Positions 46,932 through 56,263 of a stretch of DNA of 64,000 nucleotides are shown here, piece by piece. The notes beneath the pieces were generated by a model that had not been told where the DNA came from, did no database searches, and worked only from the letters and a program-made list of their open reading frames with translations. Position 1 is the stretch's first letter; each line of letters opens with the position of its first letter. The translations under genes were made by a program, and so were the position numbers. Source of the DNA: Conchocele bisecta (lineage: Eukaryota > Mollusca > Bivalvia > Lucinida > Thyasiridae); the NCBI GenBank assembly GCA_029237695.1, contig CM055274.1:68624828-68688827 (forward strand), read 5' to 3'.

Positions 46932-48300
46932 AATAAACAAGAGGGCCATGATGGCCCTAATTTGCTCACCCCGACTCCATGAACACAAATTTGACCCCAA
47001 TTTGACCCTACAGGCCACGCCCATTTTTGACCCCAGGGTCACCATTTTAACAACTTTGAAGAGCATTGCACATCGATCATTCTTACCAAGTTTCATCGAA
47101 ATCCTGCTGGCGGTTCAGGAGAAAAAATATTTTTTTAAGAATTTGTGCTATTTTTAGACGGCGGCCATGTTGGATTTCAGGCCAACTTAATTTCAACAAC
47201 TTTGGAAAGGTTTCACCTAAGGAACATACAGGTAGAGTTTGCTCACAATTGGCCAATCGGTTCATGAGACGATGATGTTTAAAATCTCTCATAAAAGGAT
47301 GACCTTTTGACCTTTCGTCTGCCATCTTGTATGACATAATCATCCGATTCCGACAGATATGGCACCAGAGCAATCGCCTCATCGATACCTTCAATTTGAT
47401 ATGACATGAGCATATTTGGTCAGAAATAAAATTTGACCCCAATTTGACCCCACGGGCCACGCCCATTTTTGACCCCGGGGTCACCACTTTAACACCTTAA
47501 CAGCATTCTACATCGATCATTCCTACCAAATTTCGTCGAAATCCGGCTGGCGGTTCATGAGAAGAAGATTTTAGAATTTGTGCTATTTTTAAACGGCAGC
47601 CATCTTGGATTAGCGACGACCTCCCTTTTAACAAATCTGAAAAGGCTTCACCCATGGTCCATAACTGTGAAGTTTGGCCACCATGGGCCAAGCGGTTCGT
47701 GTGAATAAGAATTTTGAAATCTCTAATAAAAGAACGATCGTTTGACCTTTCGCCGGCCATCTTGGATGACATGACCATCCAATTTCAACCAAAAATGTAC
47801 CAGAGCGATCGCCTCTTTGATACCTACTATTCGATATAGACATGACCATATTCGGTCAAAAATAAAATTTAACCTCAATTTGACCCCACCGGCCACACCC
47901 ATTTTTGTCCCGGGGTCACCATTTTAACAACTTTGAAAGAGCATTGTACATCGATCATTCCTACCAGGTTTCGTCGAAATCCGGCTAGCGGTTCATGAGA
48001 ATAAGATTTTTTAAGAATTTATGCTATTTTTAGACAGTGGCCATCTTGGATTAGCAATGACCTCCATTTTAACAAATCTGAAAAGGCTTCACCCATGGAC
48101 CATAACTTTTAATTAAGTTTGGCTACCATGGGCCAAGCGGTTCATGTGAAGAAGAATTTTGAAATCTCTAATAAAAGAACGACCTTTTGACCTTTCGGTG
48201 GCCATCTTGGAAGACATAACCATCCAATTTCGACAAAAAATGCACCAGAGTGATCACCTCATTGATACCTTCGATTTGATATATGACATGACCCCACCTC
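46932..48300. repeat. About 440-bp tandem repeat, three units
   Basis: Opens AACAAGAGGGCCATGATGGC. The phrases TTTGACCCCAATTTGACCC, CACGCCCATTTTTGACCCC, ACATCGATCATTC, GGCTGGCGGTTCATGAGAA, GGCCATCTTGGATTAG and CTTTTGACCTTTCG recur near 46994, 47432 and 47870, a period of about 440 bp. Minus-strand frames up to 134 codons lie in the units and overlap in several phases, so I treat them as repeat translations. Confidence 0.8.
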
Positions 48301-48888
48301 ATATACCGGAGGTTGCGAGTTCAGTCCCCACCCAGGAATGAGCCGTGGCCTAGGGGATATGATATTGGGACTTCAATATCGGAGGTTGCGAGTTCAGTGC
48401 TCACCCAGGGATGGGTTGTGAACTTCAATACCGGAGGTTGTGAGTTCAATGCTCACCCAGGTTGTGACCTAGGGGATATGGCATTGAACTTCAATACCGG
48501 AGGTTGTGAGTTCAGTCCTTACCCAGGGATGGGTTGTGACCTAGGGTATATGGCATTGAACTTCAATATCGGAGGTTGCGAGTTCAGTTCTCACCCAGGG
48601 ATGGGTCGTGGCCTAGGGGATATGGCATTGGACTTCAATACCGGAGGTTGTGAGTTCAGTCCTTACCCAGGGATGGGTTGTGACCTAGGGTATATGGCAT
48701 TGAACTTCAATATCGGAGGTTGCGAGTTCAGTTCTCACCCAGGGATGGGTCGTGTCCTAGGGGATATGGCATTGGACTTCAATACCGGATGTTGTGAGTT
48801 CAGTCCTCACCCAGGGATGGGTCGTGGCCTAGGGGTTATGGCATTGGACTTTAATACCGGATGTTGTGAGTTCAGTCCTTACCTAGGC
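48301..48888 (+). repeat. 72-bp tRNA-like tandem array (forward)
   Basis: The unit begins GGCCTAGGGGATATGGCATT, continues GGACTTCAATACCGGAGGTT and GTGAGTTCAGTCCTCACCC, and closes AGGGATGGGTCGT. From 48571 onward the period is exactly 72 bp (48571, 48643, 48715, 48787, 48859); about nine units in all. The first part fits a tRNA A box and D arm (GCCT...TGGC), the middle an anticodon arm, and GTGAG/CTCAC a perfect T stem around a TTCAGTC loop, most like tRNA-Arg. The acceptor arms do not pair. A 24-residue periodic frame (48313-48942) exists only because 72 is a multiple of three. Confidence 0.8.
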
Positions 48889-49124
48889 GTGAAAAATACT
48901 AACAGTATTTCCATCCCACTGGTCTGTCAGATGAGACTTTAAAATGTGGTCCTGTCTCTATAATGACCTTAGCTGTTGCTGGGTTGACAGCATATACCCA
49001 GTAAGTCTATAAGGGGCTTAGACCTCTCCTTTCACTGACCCCTTATTACTTTTAGTGGTTGGAGCTAAATGACTTTGGTGTGTTGACGACCTGGCACAAG
49101 GTCAGGTTATTTTAATTGGCGAAC
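48889..49124. other. Spacer between opposed arrays, nothing recognised
   Basis: Contains AGTCTATAAGGGGCTTAGAC and a GACCTGGCACAAGGTCAGG phrase; no gene. Confidence 0.4.
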
Positions 49125-49378
49125 GTGTTGGTGTAAATTAACGGTAGGGGTTCCTCCTTATAGGAATCACGATTTGCCTGGTTTGGCCATCAGATACGTT
49201 TTTATCTTTGGCGCTTTGTTACCTGGGAGTCGAATTTGGTTATTGCCCGTTATAAAAGTAGTAAGATTATTACTGATCCTACTGCTTTTGGGAGGGGGCC
49301 AAGCGATTCTGGTGTGGCAAGGACCTGGCATCAGATCAGGATTATTCTGATTTCAGGGCTGAATATATATTTTGTTTA
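49125..49378 (-). mobile_element. GTTTAACGGCCTATCAACAG repeat family, copy 2 (partial)
   Basis: In reverse complement it matches the 3' half of 53912-54350: AGGGCTGAATATAT, GATCCTGATCTGATGCCAGG, CCACACCAGAATC, TAATCTTACTACTTTTATAA, TCCTATAAGGAGGAACCCCT. Confidence 0.7.
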
Positions 49379-49423
49379 GCTCACCTGAGCGAAGCTCATG
49401 TGAGCTATTGTTACCTCAATGTG
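49379..49423. other. Short hairpin GCTCACCTGAGC...GCTCATGTGAGC
   Basis: TTTAGCTCACCTGAGCGAAG and CTCATGTGAGCTATTG form a small stem, a common fragment type in mollusc repeats. It marks the break between copy 2 above and the second 72-bp array. Confidence 0.5.
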
Positions 49424-49772
49424 TCACGACCCATCCCTGGGTAAGGACTGAACTCACAACCTCCGGTATTGAAGTTCAATGCCATATCCCCTAGGTCACA
49501 ACCTGGGTGAGCATTGAACTCACAACCTCCGGTATTGAAGTTCACAACCCATCCCTGGGTGAGCACTGAACTCACAACCTCCGGTATTGACGTCCAATGC
49601 CATATACCCTAGGCCACGGCCCATCCCTGGGTGGGGACTGAACTCACAACCTCCGGTATTGAAGTCCAATGCCATATACCCCAAGGCCACGACCCATCCC
49701 TGGGTGAGCACTGAACTCACAACATCCAGTATTGAAGTCCAATGCCATGTCCCCTAGGTCACAACCCATCCC
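49424..49772 (-). repeat. 72-bp tRNA-like tandem array (reverse)
   Basis: Five units of the same repeat on the opposite strand (CACAACCTCCGGTATTGAAG, CCCATCCCTGGGTGAGCACT, CATATCCCCTAGGTCACAAC). With 48301-48888 it forms an inverted pair separated by about 535 bp. It ends about 130 bp before the 49.9-kb exon. Confidence 0.8.
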
Positions 49773-49905
49773 TATTTATTACATGAACGGGTCAGTAGAA
49801 GGGGGCTAAGTCTGTTATGGAAGTAGCCCCCTTCTTCGGACCTCGTCATTTTGAACATCAAACTCTGCCAATCAAACTGTCTGATTTTCTGATCGGGATT
49901 TCGAG

Positions 49906-50203
49906 TACGAGTGCATCGTCAAATGTTGATAATAATGATACAATACTGTCAGATTTAGAGACTCGCTGTAACGGTGACTCCCCACACAATTTTTTCCCAT
50001 TCCATTCTCATAGAAATGCATCCCGACTGGCGCTAGAGTCGCGGGAAGCGATGTTCCAGCGGGCAATGACTTTACTGACGACGCGATGCACCAGTGTCCG
50101 ACAGGGCCTCAATACCGCCGACAGTAAGGTGCCGCTCGGTCTCCAGATACCGCGATACTTCTACATCAGTCAGGAGAAGCCCACCCCCATGGAGCCGCTG
50201 AAG
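49906..50203 (+). CDS. Coding exon, unrecognised protein (common internal exon)
   Basis: Open from before 49817 to the donor CTGAAG|GTACAG after 50203, ending in phase 0. Acceptor candidates GATTTCGAG (ends 49905) and TACGAG (ends 49911) both give the phase-2 entry required by the upstream exons; the pyrimidine content before 49905 is fair. The encoded segment has no signal peptide or membrane span. It contains NFFPFHSHRNASRLALESRE and ends QIPRYFYISQEKPTP, with basic and aromatic residues and a probable helix in the middle (ALESREAMFQRAMTLL). It joins 51562 in frame. Not recognised. Confidence 0.68.
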
Positions 50204-50271
50204 GTACAGTAATGATCTGTCTGCTGTAGTCACCTGTGGTTGGAGTGCATGCACTGATCACCAGCAGGGTA

Positions 50272-50340
50272 CAGTGGAACCTCTCTAAACTGGACACCCT
50301 GGGATGTCCCCAGGTTGTCCGGTATAGAGAGGTTTCACTG
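50272..50340. mobile_element. 69-bp palindromic MITE with TA duplication
   Basis: CAGTGGAACCTCTCTAAACT at the left and AGAGAGGTTTCACTG at the right, with TA on both sides (50270-50271, 50341-50342). The whole element folds as one hairpin with CCTGGGATGTCCCCAGG in the centre. CAGTGGAACCTC ends with TA duplication resemble pogo/Tc1-mariner MITEs. Confidence 0.8.
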
Positions 50341-51209
50341 TAAATCAGGCATTTGATTACGCGGAGCCATAGTTGTGTGATTTGCGATCACGAACAGACA
50401 TTATCACCCGAAGTTCAAACACAAGTACTTTGATGTATATGTTTACGCCCATTTTTAAGCGATATGTATTCATGAACTCACCTTGTACGGACAGGCAGCA
50501 GGTGCAAAATAACTCGAGTTATATCGTGATGAAGAATCATACTGATTAAAAAGGTTTTATAAGAGTTATCATTACATACCACCTCTTAAATATGTATAGA
50601 AGTTGTCTGCATAGGTAAAACATAAACGGTCTTATAAAGAGTAGGCTCATTCTTAAACTTTGCTATAATTTAATATTATGGAAAGAAATATTGTTTTTGC
50701 ATTGTGTATATAGCCGTAATATTTGAGCAGGTTTCGTGAAACAGACAGTACTTCATAACTGAATGGTTGTGAACCGGTGTTACAGTGACAGTTACACTAA
50801 CATCACAAGGTCCCAAATGGAACCTTTTTTGCCTGCCAATAACACATTTGTACCTGTTACAGTCTGTGGCAGAAATGTCTGAATACAATGCATTCTCATA
50901 ATCATAGAACAATTTACCACAATTACCGCGTTAACATGCGTTAACCTCATTTTCATTGTATACATGTATGTTACTTTAGATACCGTCTCTTTTGTTAAGA
51001 GATGACCTAGCTTTTAAATTAGTGTACCTCCCATTACATTTACATAAAAAGCTACGAAAGCATATGATTGTTATTTGTAGGTGTATTGTTGGATACACAA
51101 GTACATTGTAATTATAAAGTATTACTGCACCACTATTTGCCGGTATTTGTGAGAATGAACTACACTGTACATGTACAACAACTGTCCTTGAATACAAATA
51201 CATGTACAA

Positions 51210-51301
51210 AATGTGGCTGTGACTGGAGAAATGGGGCTTATAGGGTTGCACAGGTTGATCTGCAAAACGTATAAGCCCCATTTCTCCATTCGAAGCCACA
51301 T
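51210..51301. mobile_element. Fold-back MITE, GGAGAAATGGGGCTTAT family, copy 1
   Basis: ATGTGGCTGTGACTGGAGAA and ATGGGGCTTATA are mirrored by TATAAGCCCCATTTCTCC and GCCACAT. The same ends bracket a longer element at 62686-62927. Confidence 0.75.
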
Positions 51302-51561
51302 ACATGTACATGTATTATGTCGCTATGTTTTCCTTGATTTAGCAATGCCAACTCGCAACCAAGCAATTCGATTGTCTGAGCCTGAGCAGCCTAAATATTT
51401 TGGGGTATGTAATAAAATTTGAAAAATCAGTGGAAAAAGGGGGTCAAGTCCACTAACCACTTCATTTGAAATTGAAATTATTTATATTGGGCATTAACAT
51501 TGTAAACAGAAGCTATAACAGAAGGTGGCCCAATGATATGACATGTTTGTTTCAATTGTAG

Positions 51562-52353
51562 GCTTGGCGAGGGTACAACGGCAACGTGTACTTCGAACCA
51601 CTCAGCATAGCACATGTGAAAGGTCCTCCGAAACCAGTGGAACAATTCGAGCCCTCGCCTCGATACACCGACCGCACCACTGACCGCACGAGTGACCGGC
51701 CGAGCGACCAACAGAGGAGCTACATGGGGCAGCAGCGAGCCATTTCCGATAAAGGAGATCGGCCCATGCTGGAGAGTAGAAGCGCGTCGCGAGTCACGAA
51801 AAGTTCCCAGAGTAGCATGCGACCTACCGCGATGATGGACAAACAGCAGGTTATAACGAGGTTTAACGATAGCCTACAGGAGGACTTGGTTTGGCTAGAG
51901 GGGCAAGACAGCACAGGGAGTCTCGCAGTTAGGCCGAAAACACAGGCCGATAACAATGCTAAACGTGACATATTGTACAACAAGGAGCGCATTTGTAAAG
52001 GATCCATCGTCCATAAACTGTTCGTGGAAAACAAGTCAAGGCTGCGACCTAAGTTGACTGTAAGTGGAGGGAAAGTGACCCCACCAAACGCGACGTCACC
52101 ACTGCTGCGTGCTCAGACTCAGTACTCATTGAGCAGTCAACGTCTGACGACCAACAGTCCAGATCTGTTTCACGGGAATGACAGTAAATTGCCTCCCGTG
52201 TACCAGATCCGAGCAGGTCGACAAGAGAACTCGGCGAATAGGGCCAAAAGTTACAACCGACCGGTTACTGTGACAGACATGAAGCCATTTGTGAAATACA
52301 GTCCGGACGTGGTGGTTAAGTTCAACACTCATCAACAAGCCAACATGGCGTAG
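51562..52353 (+). CDS. Terminal coding exon with stop, unrecognised protein (C-terminal part)
   Basis: Begins after TTTCAATTGTAG and reads AWRGYNGNVYFEPL in phase 0, matching the phase-0 end of the exon at 50203. It runs 263 codons to TAG at 52351-52353. The first 40 residues (GYNGNVYFEPLSIAHVKGPP) are the most domain-like. Next comes a low-complexity RYTDRTTDRTSDRPSDQQR segment of TDR/SDR repeats, then a Ser/Arg/Lys-rich basic region, a short helix-like piece (DLVWLEGQD) and a C-terminus ending FNTHQQANMA. No transmembrane span, no recognised catalytic motif. Probably intracellular and largely disordered, by composition only. Confidence 0.75.
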   Translation, partial: AWRGYNGNVYFEPLSIAHVKGPPKPVEQFEPSPRYTDRTTDRTSDRPSDQQRSYMGQQRAISDKGDRPMLESRSASRVTKSSQSSMRPTAMMDKQQVITRFNDSLQEDLVWLEGQDSTGSLAVRPKTQADNNAKRDILYNKERICKGSIVHKLFVENKSRLRPKLTVSGGKVTPPNATSPLLRAQTQYSLSSQRLTTNSPDLFHGNDSKLPPVYQIRAGRQENSANRAKSYNRPVTVTDMKPFVKYSPDVVVKFNTHQQANMA

Positions 52354-52620
52354 GAAACTCCCTGCAAATGTATTCTATGTTCTTGGGCAGTGTCGTTGCT
52401 TTAACGTTGATTGCGTGAAACAAATATAGTCATCTGCTGATTTTCAAAATTGTCTTATTTTTTTACAAAATCATGTTTTGACTGCTCATTAGAATCATCT
52501 CCATCATCTCCCATGGAGATGATTCTGATGTGCTGACAAAACAAGTTTCAATTGAGAATAATAAAAAAAAACAGCAGATGACAAAATCAAAAGAGCAGAC
52601 GACAAAATTAAATTCAGCAT
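52354..52620 (+). mobile_element. 3' UTR containing an AGAATCATCTCC fold-back MITE
   Basis: From about 52428 to 52610: CATCTGCTGATTTTC at the left and AACAGCAGATGACAAAA at the right, with a central hairpin built on GCTCATTAGAATCATCTCC and GGAGATGATTCTGATGTGC. The first AATAAA after the stop codon (52560-52565) lies in its right arm, so the host transcript may be polyadenylated from within the MITE. Confidence 0.65.
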
Positions 52621-52794
52621 CGTCCAGAGAAGATTAATTTGCAGGCTCTAATCCTCACCCATCCTAAAATATACATATATGTTGTAGTGTCCAGCAAGCT
52701 GATGTAGCAATATCTGTGATACTAACATGTGGCAACTGGTAGCTACCGGTATCATTGTATGTCGTTTCTAACAAGTCGGTGCTGGCTATCAACT

Positions 52795-53165
52795 GCTAAG
52801 GTCACTTAAGGCCGGGCCAGAGGTGTATTGGTGTTTAACAGCCTATCAACAGCTAGCGGGTTCGATCCCGCATTTAACCTGCTGCATTGGGGGGAAACTC
52901 ACAAAATTAAAACGGAATATTTACATTGAAAATAGATATATTCAGCCCTGACATTGGAATAACCTGGTGCCAGGTCCATACCACACCAAAGCCACTTGGC
53001 CCCTTCCCCTAAAAGTAATAGGATTACGAATAATCATTTACTCATATAAGGGGAATAACCAGATTCAACTGTCACATACAAGAAAGCCAAAGATATACAT
53101 GAGGGCCAAACCAGGTGTCCGGTTAGGATTCCGTTAAGGATGAATCCCGATCGTTAAATTGCCCA
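52795..53165 (+). mobile_element. GTTTAACGGCCTATCAACAG repeat family, copy 3
   Basis: Contains CTATCAACTGCTAAGGTCAC, a second CCTATCAACAGCTAGCGGG, the B-box-like GGGTTCGATCCCGC, then TTAACCTGCTGCATTGGGG, CCAGGTCCATACCACACC and CACTTGGCCCCTTCCCCTAA. A Pol III-type B box suggests a SINE-like origin, but a paired A box is not clear. Confidence 0.65.
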
Positions 53166-53302
53166 TCACATGTTCCCACCTGCCACATACAGCTACCTAC
53201 ATGTATATGTGGTTTCTATCATGTCGGTGCTGGGAATAACATTAGTTATATGTCACCAGACTGAAAAACTTGGGCTTATAGCATCTGCGACAAGTCTAGT
53301 AT

Positions 53303-53450
53303 CTGTAGCCGATTTCACCAACATTGCAAAGTATACTTTTCTAGCAAAGTATACTTTGAGGGAGCAATCTTTTATTTTTCCTAAAATGCATTATTTCATA
53401 TAGAACTAACAACTGCATATATTTGATGATTAAAAGTATGCAGAATTATT
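53303..53450. mobile_element. Fold-back element, CAAAGTATACTT family, copy 2 (left arm)
   Basis: CTGTAGCCGATTTCACCAAC, then GCAAAGTATACTTTTCTAGC and AAAGTATACTTTGAGGGAG; the right arm is missing. Confidence 0.7.
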
Positions 53451-53911
53451 TCTGCTAGCATAAAATATTACCTGATAAATAGAAAACCAGTCTAGTGTCC
53501 CACCTGTTGATATCAAGGCTCGACTCGGAGACGTTAGGAATTCACTGGCAAGCCTCGGAATTCCTACGCGTTTCCTAGCCTTGCCTAATGAACTTGGTAT
53601 CAAATGACACCAGCCTGGTATTATCTATATAGACGGCATCATAGTCCCTGTGAATTCAATGCTGACATTGCCATAAATATTATTGAATGATGTCAGTGTT
53701 ATAACACCGCATGCCCTTCAACAGAAACATTACACTTGCACGGCTGAAACTAGTGTATTTTGGTATCAAGTTTGCCAGGCTAGATATGGAAACCAATTCT
53801 TAGGCCAGCCTTGGAATTCCTAAGCCTTATCTGATGAACTTGGTATCGAACACTCCCAAGCCTGGTATTCCTCCAGCTGTCCAGCACACAGCAGTTTATA
53901 ATTTTATATTC
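53451..53911. other. Short diverged repeats, no gene
   Basis: Phrases GGAATTCCTA(C/A)GC and ATGAACTTGGTATC occur twice (about 53560 and 53810), the remains of a degenerate duplication of about 245 bp. Confidence 0.45.
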
Positions 53912-54350
53912 TATGTTTGTTTGTTTGCTGGGGTTTAACGGCCTATCAACAGCTAAGGTCATTTAAGGCCGGGTCAATGGGTTTAGTACTAAATCCCATA
54001 ATATATTACCTGTACAAGTACATGTACATTTCAAGTACATGTACAAATGGGGGGAAACTCCCAAAATCAGAACTGAATATTAACAATAACAAAACTATAT
54101 ATTCAGCCCTGAAATCAGAATGATCCTGATCTGATGCCAGGTCCTCGCCACACCAGAATCACTTGGCCCCTCCCAAAAGCAGTAGGATCAGTAATAATCT
54201 TACTACTTTTATAATGGGCAATAACCCAATTCAACTCCCAGGTAACAAAAGAGCCAAAGATAAAAACGTACCTGAGGGCCAAACCAGGCAAATCGTGATT
54301 CCTATAAGGAGGAACCCCTACCGTCTCATTCGCACGACCACCACCCACTA
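53912..54350 (+). mobile_element. GTTTAACGGCCTATCAACAG repeat family, copy 4
   Basis: The fullest copy: GGTTTAACGGCCTATCAACA at the 5' side, TACCTGTACAAGTACATGTA in the middle, and TGATGCCAGGTCCTCGCCAC, ATAATGGGCAATAACCCAAT and ATAAGGAGGAACCCCTACCG at the 3' side. Confidence 0.75.
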
Positions 54351-54467
54351 TATTCTATGTCATTTATCTAGTTTATCAATGTGCATTATATTAGCCTTTC
54401 ATCCCTAAATATCCCACATTAATTCTTCGACTGATTACATCCATGATAATGTTTAGTTTGTTTATCA

Positions 54468-54862
54468 GTTTTTTGTTTATTGGTGTTTAACGGCCTATCA
54501 ACAGCTAAGGTCATGTAAGGCCGGGCAAACGGGTTCGATCCCATTTTAACCTGCTGCATTGGGGGGAAAATCCCAAAATCATAACTGAATATTTACATCG
54601 AGAACAAATATATTCAGCCCTGAAATTAGAATAACCTGACCTGGTGCCAGGTCCATACCACACAAAGTTACTTGGCCCCTTCCCCTAAAATAGGATTACA
54701 AATATCGTAATACTCACATAAGGGGTATAACCAGATTCAACTGTCACATACAAAATGTCAAAGACGTATGTGAGGGCCAAACCAGGTCTCCAGTCAGGAT
54801 TCCGGTAATGATGAACCCCGATCGTTAAATTACCCATCGCGTGCTCCCACCTGCCACCCACT
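54468..54862 (+). mobile_element. GTTTAACGGCCTATCAACAG repeat family, copy 5
   Basis: TGGTGTTTAACGGCCTATCA, GGGTTCGATCCC, AACCTGCTGCATTGGGGGG, CAGGTCCATACCACACAAAG and GATCGTTAAATTACCCATCG in the same order as copies 3 and 6. Confidence 0.75.
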
Positions 54863-54995
54863 CATCCATGATAATCCATGATAATACTTTTTTTTGAAGG
54901 ACTGAACAATATTGACAAATGCTGCAGATTCTGATGAGGCGGCTGGTTGGGATTCGGTTATCTGGATCTACAGTGTGTGTTCATGTTATCTGTAG

Positions 54996-55053
54996 CCTAC
55001 CTAATTATAATAGTAGGGTTGTGATATGTAGCCTACCTAATTATAATAGTAGG
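54996..55053. repeat. Direct repeat of about 29 bp
   Basis: TAGCCTACCTAATTATAATA followed by GTAGGGTTG occurs twice in succession. Confidence 0.85.
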
Positions 55054-56263
55054 GTTGAGAGAGTTAGTCAATGTGCCTTCAGAAAATATCATGTAATAAA
55101 ACGTAAAACAAAACTATTTTTTACATTTGATTGAAACCCAGTCTTTAATTTCTCATTGTTACATGCATGTGAATTATTGAAAAGTCATACATATTCATAA
55201 AACCATATCTAATACCATGTACATGACATCGTTTATTATAACAATATGCAAATTTGTATTCACATATAAAAGTGTATATATGCCTATACATCGTTTACAT
55301 ACATTTAAAAACAACAAATACAGGGTTTATTTATGAATATAGAATGGTGAACAAGTGTACATGTATACAGGTGCAATATGTAGTTATACAAGTGTGCATG
55401 TGCGACCGACCATGATGACAACGGGAATATCGCGTAGTGGACCAACATAGATCCTCATGAGCTACCACACTCATGCACTGCTAAAGCTTTTGTTAGACGA
55501 CTCCAGAATGCTTCCAGATGTCAACCCAGATGTCAACAGCGAACAGTGTAGGTCCTGATCAGACTGCGTGGATGTGCAGGCTGATCTTGGACTACACTGG
55601 CTGCAAATTCAATAAGCTCTTTTCGTTGTGGCGAGTCACACAGAAGTGCATACATTTTCATGTTAATTATTTTGGCTTTAACTTTAGTTATTTATTTGAA
55701 GTTTATGCTCATAATCACTTGTTTTAATATATTTATTTTTTTTGAGATGTACGTCTCTGATTTTTTCAAGTTGCCAGATCTCAAAAAAAATAAATATGTT
55801 CCATAAAGTTACTACATGTATAACCTCTTAAGACGTGACAAATCACAAGATTTTCGTGAGACATGATTGGATGTGACATATTTTTGCATGGTAGTGTTTT
55901 TTATTGATCATGTCATTCATGTGACAAATTTATAGTACAATTTTATGTCTCCATGACGATAAAATGCTTGACGCGGAGGGATTATTCATACTCGCCAATA
56001 TCCGAGAACCAAAGTACGTTTTTATGACCTAATGGGCGTATGGCATTTGTCACCTGCCAGTTGATCGACTGATCAATTGAAATTTTACGTCCGTTAAACA
56101 AGGTCCAATACAGATGGGAATACCCCAGTATGGATTAATTGATTTGGTTTTTATGTCCATTTAACAAGCTCATATAGACAGGAATGTACCTGCATTGATG
56201 CTCATCACTGAAACCACAATAGCCTGACATGGTGCCAGGCACCCTTAACACACCAGTAGCCTA
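55054..56263. other. AT-rich sequence with minor repeat fragments
   Basis: 55535-55620 holds a diverged GATCAGACTGCGTGGATGTG family piece. 55729-55797 is a hairpin with ATATTTATTTTTTTTGAGAT and its complement as arms. No exon seen. Confidence 0.45.

Larger units (their letters stand above)
50204..51561 (+). other. Intron between the last two exons
   Basis: GT at 50204-50205 and TTTCAATTGTAG ending at 51561 form a consistent GT-AG pair, phase 0. It contains the 69-bp MITE (50272-50340) and a fold-back (51210-51301), otherwise unique-looking AT-rich sequence. Confidence 0.7.

Noticed and set aside
47083..47849. 134-, 93- and 73-codon minus-strand frames
   Set aside because: Located in the 440-bp tandem repeat; different units are open in different phases, which is not expected of a conserved protein.
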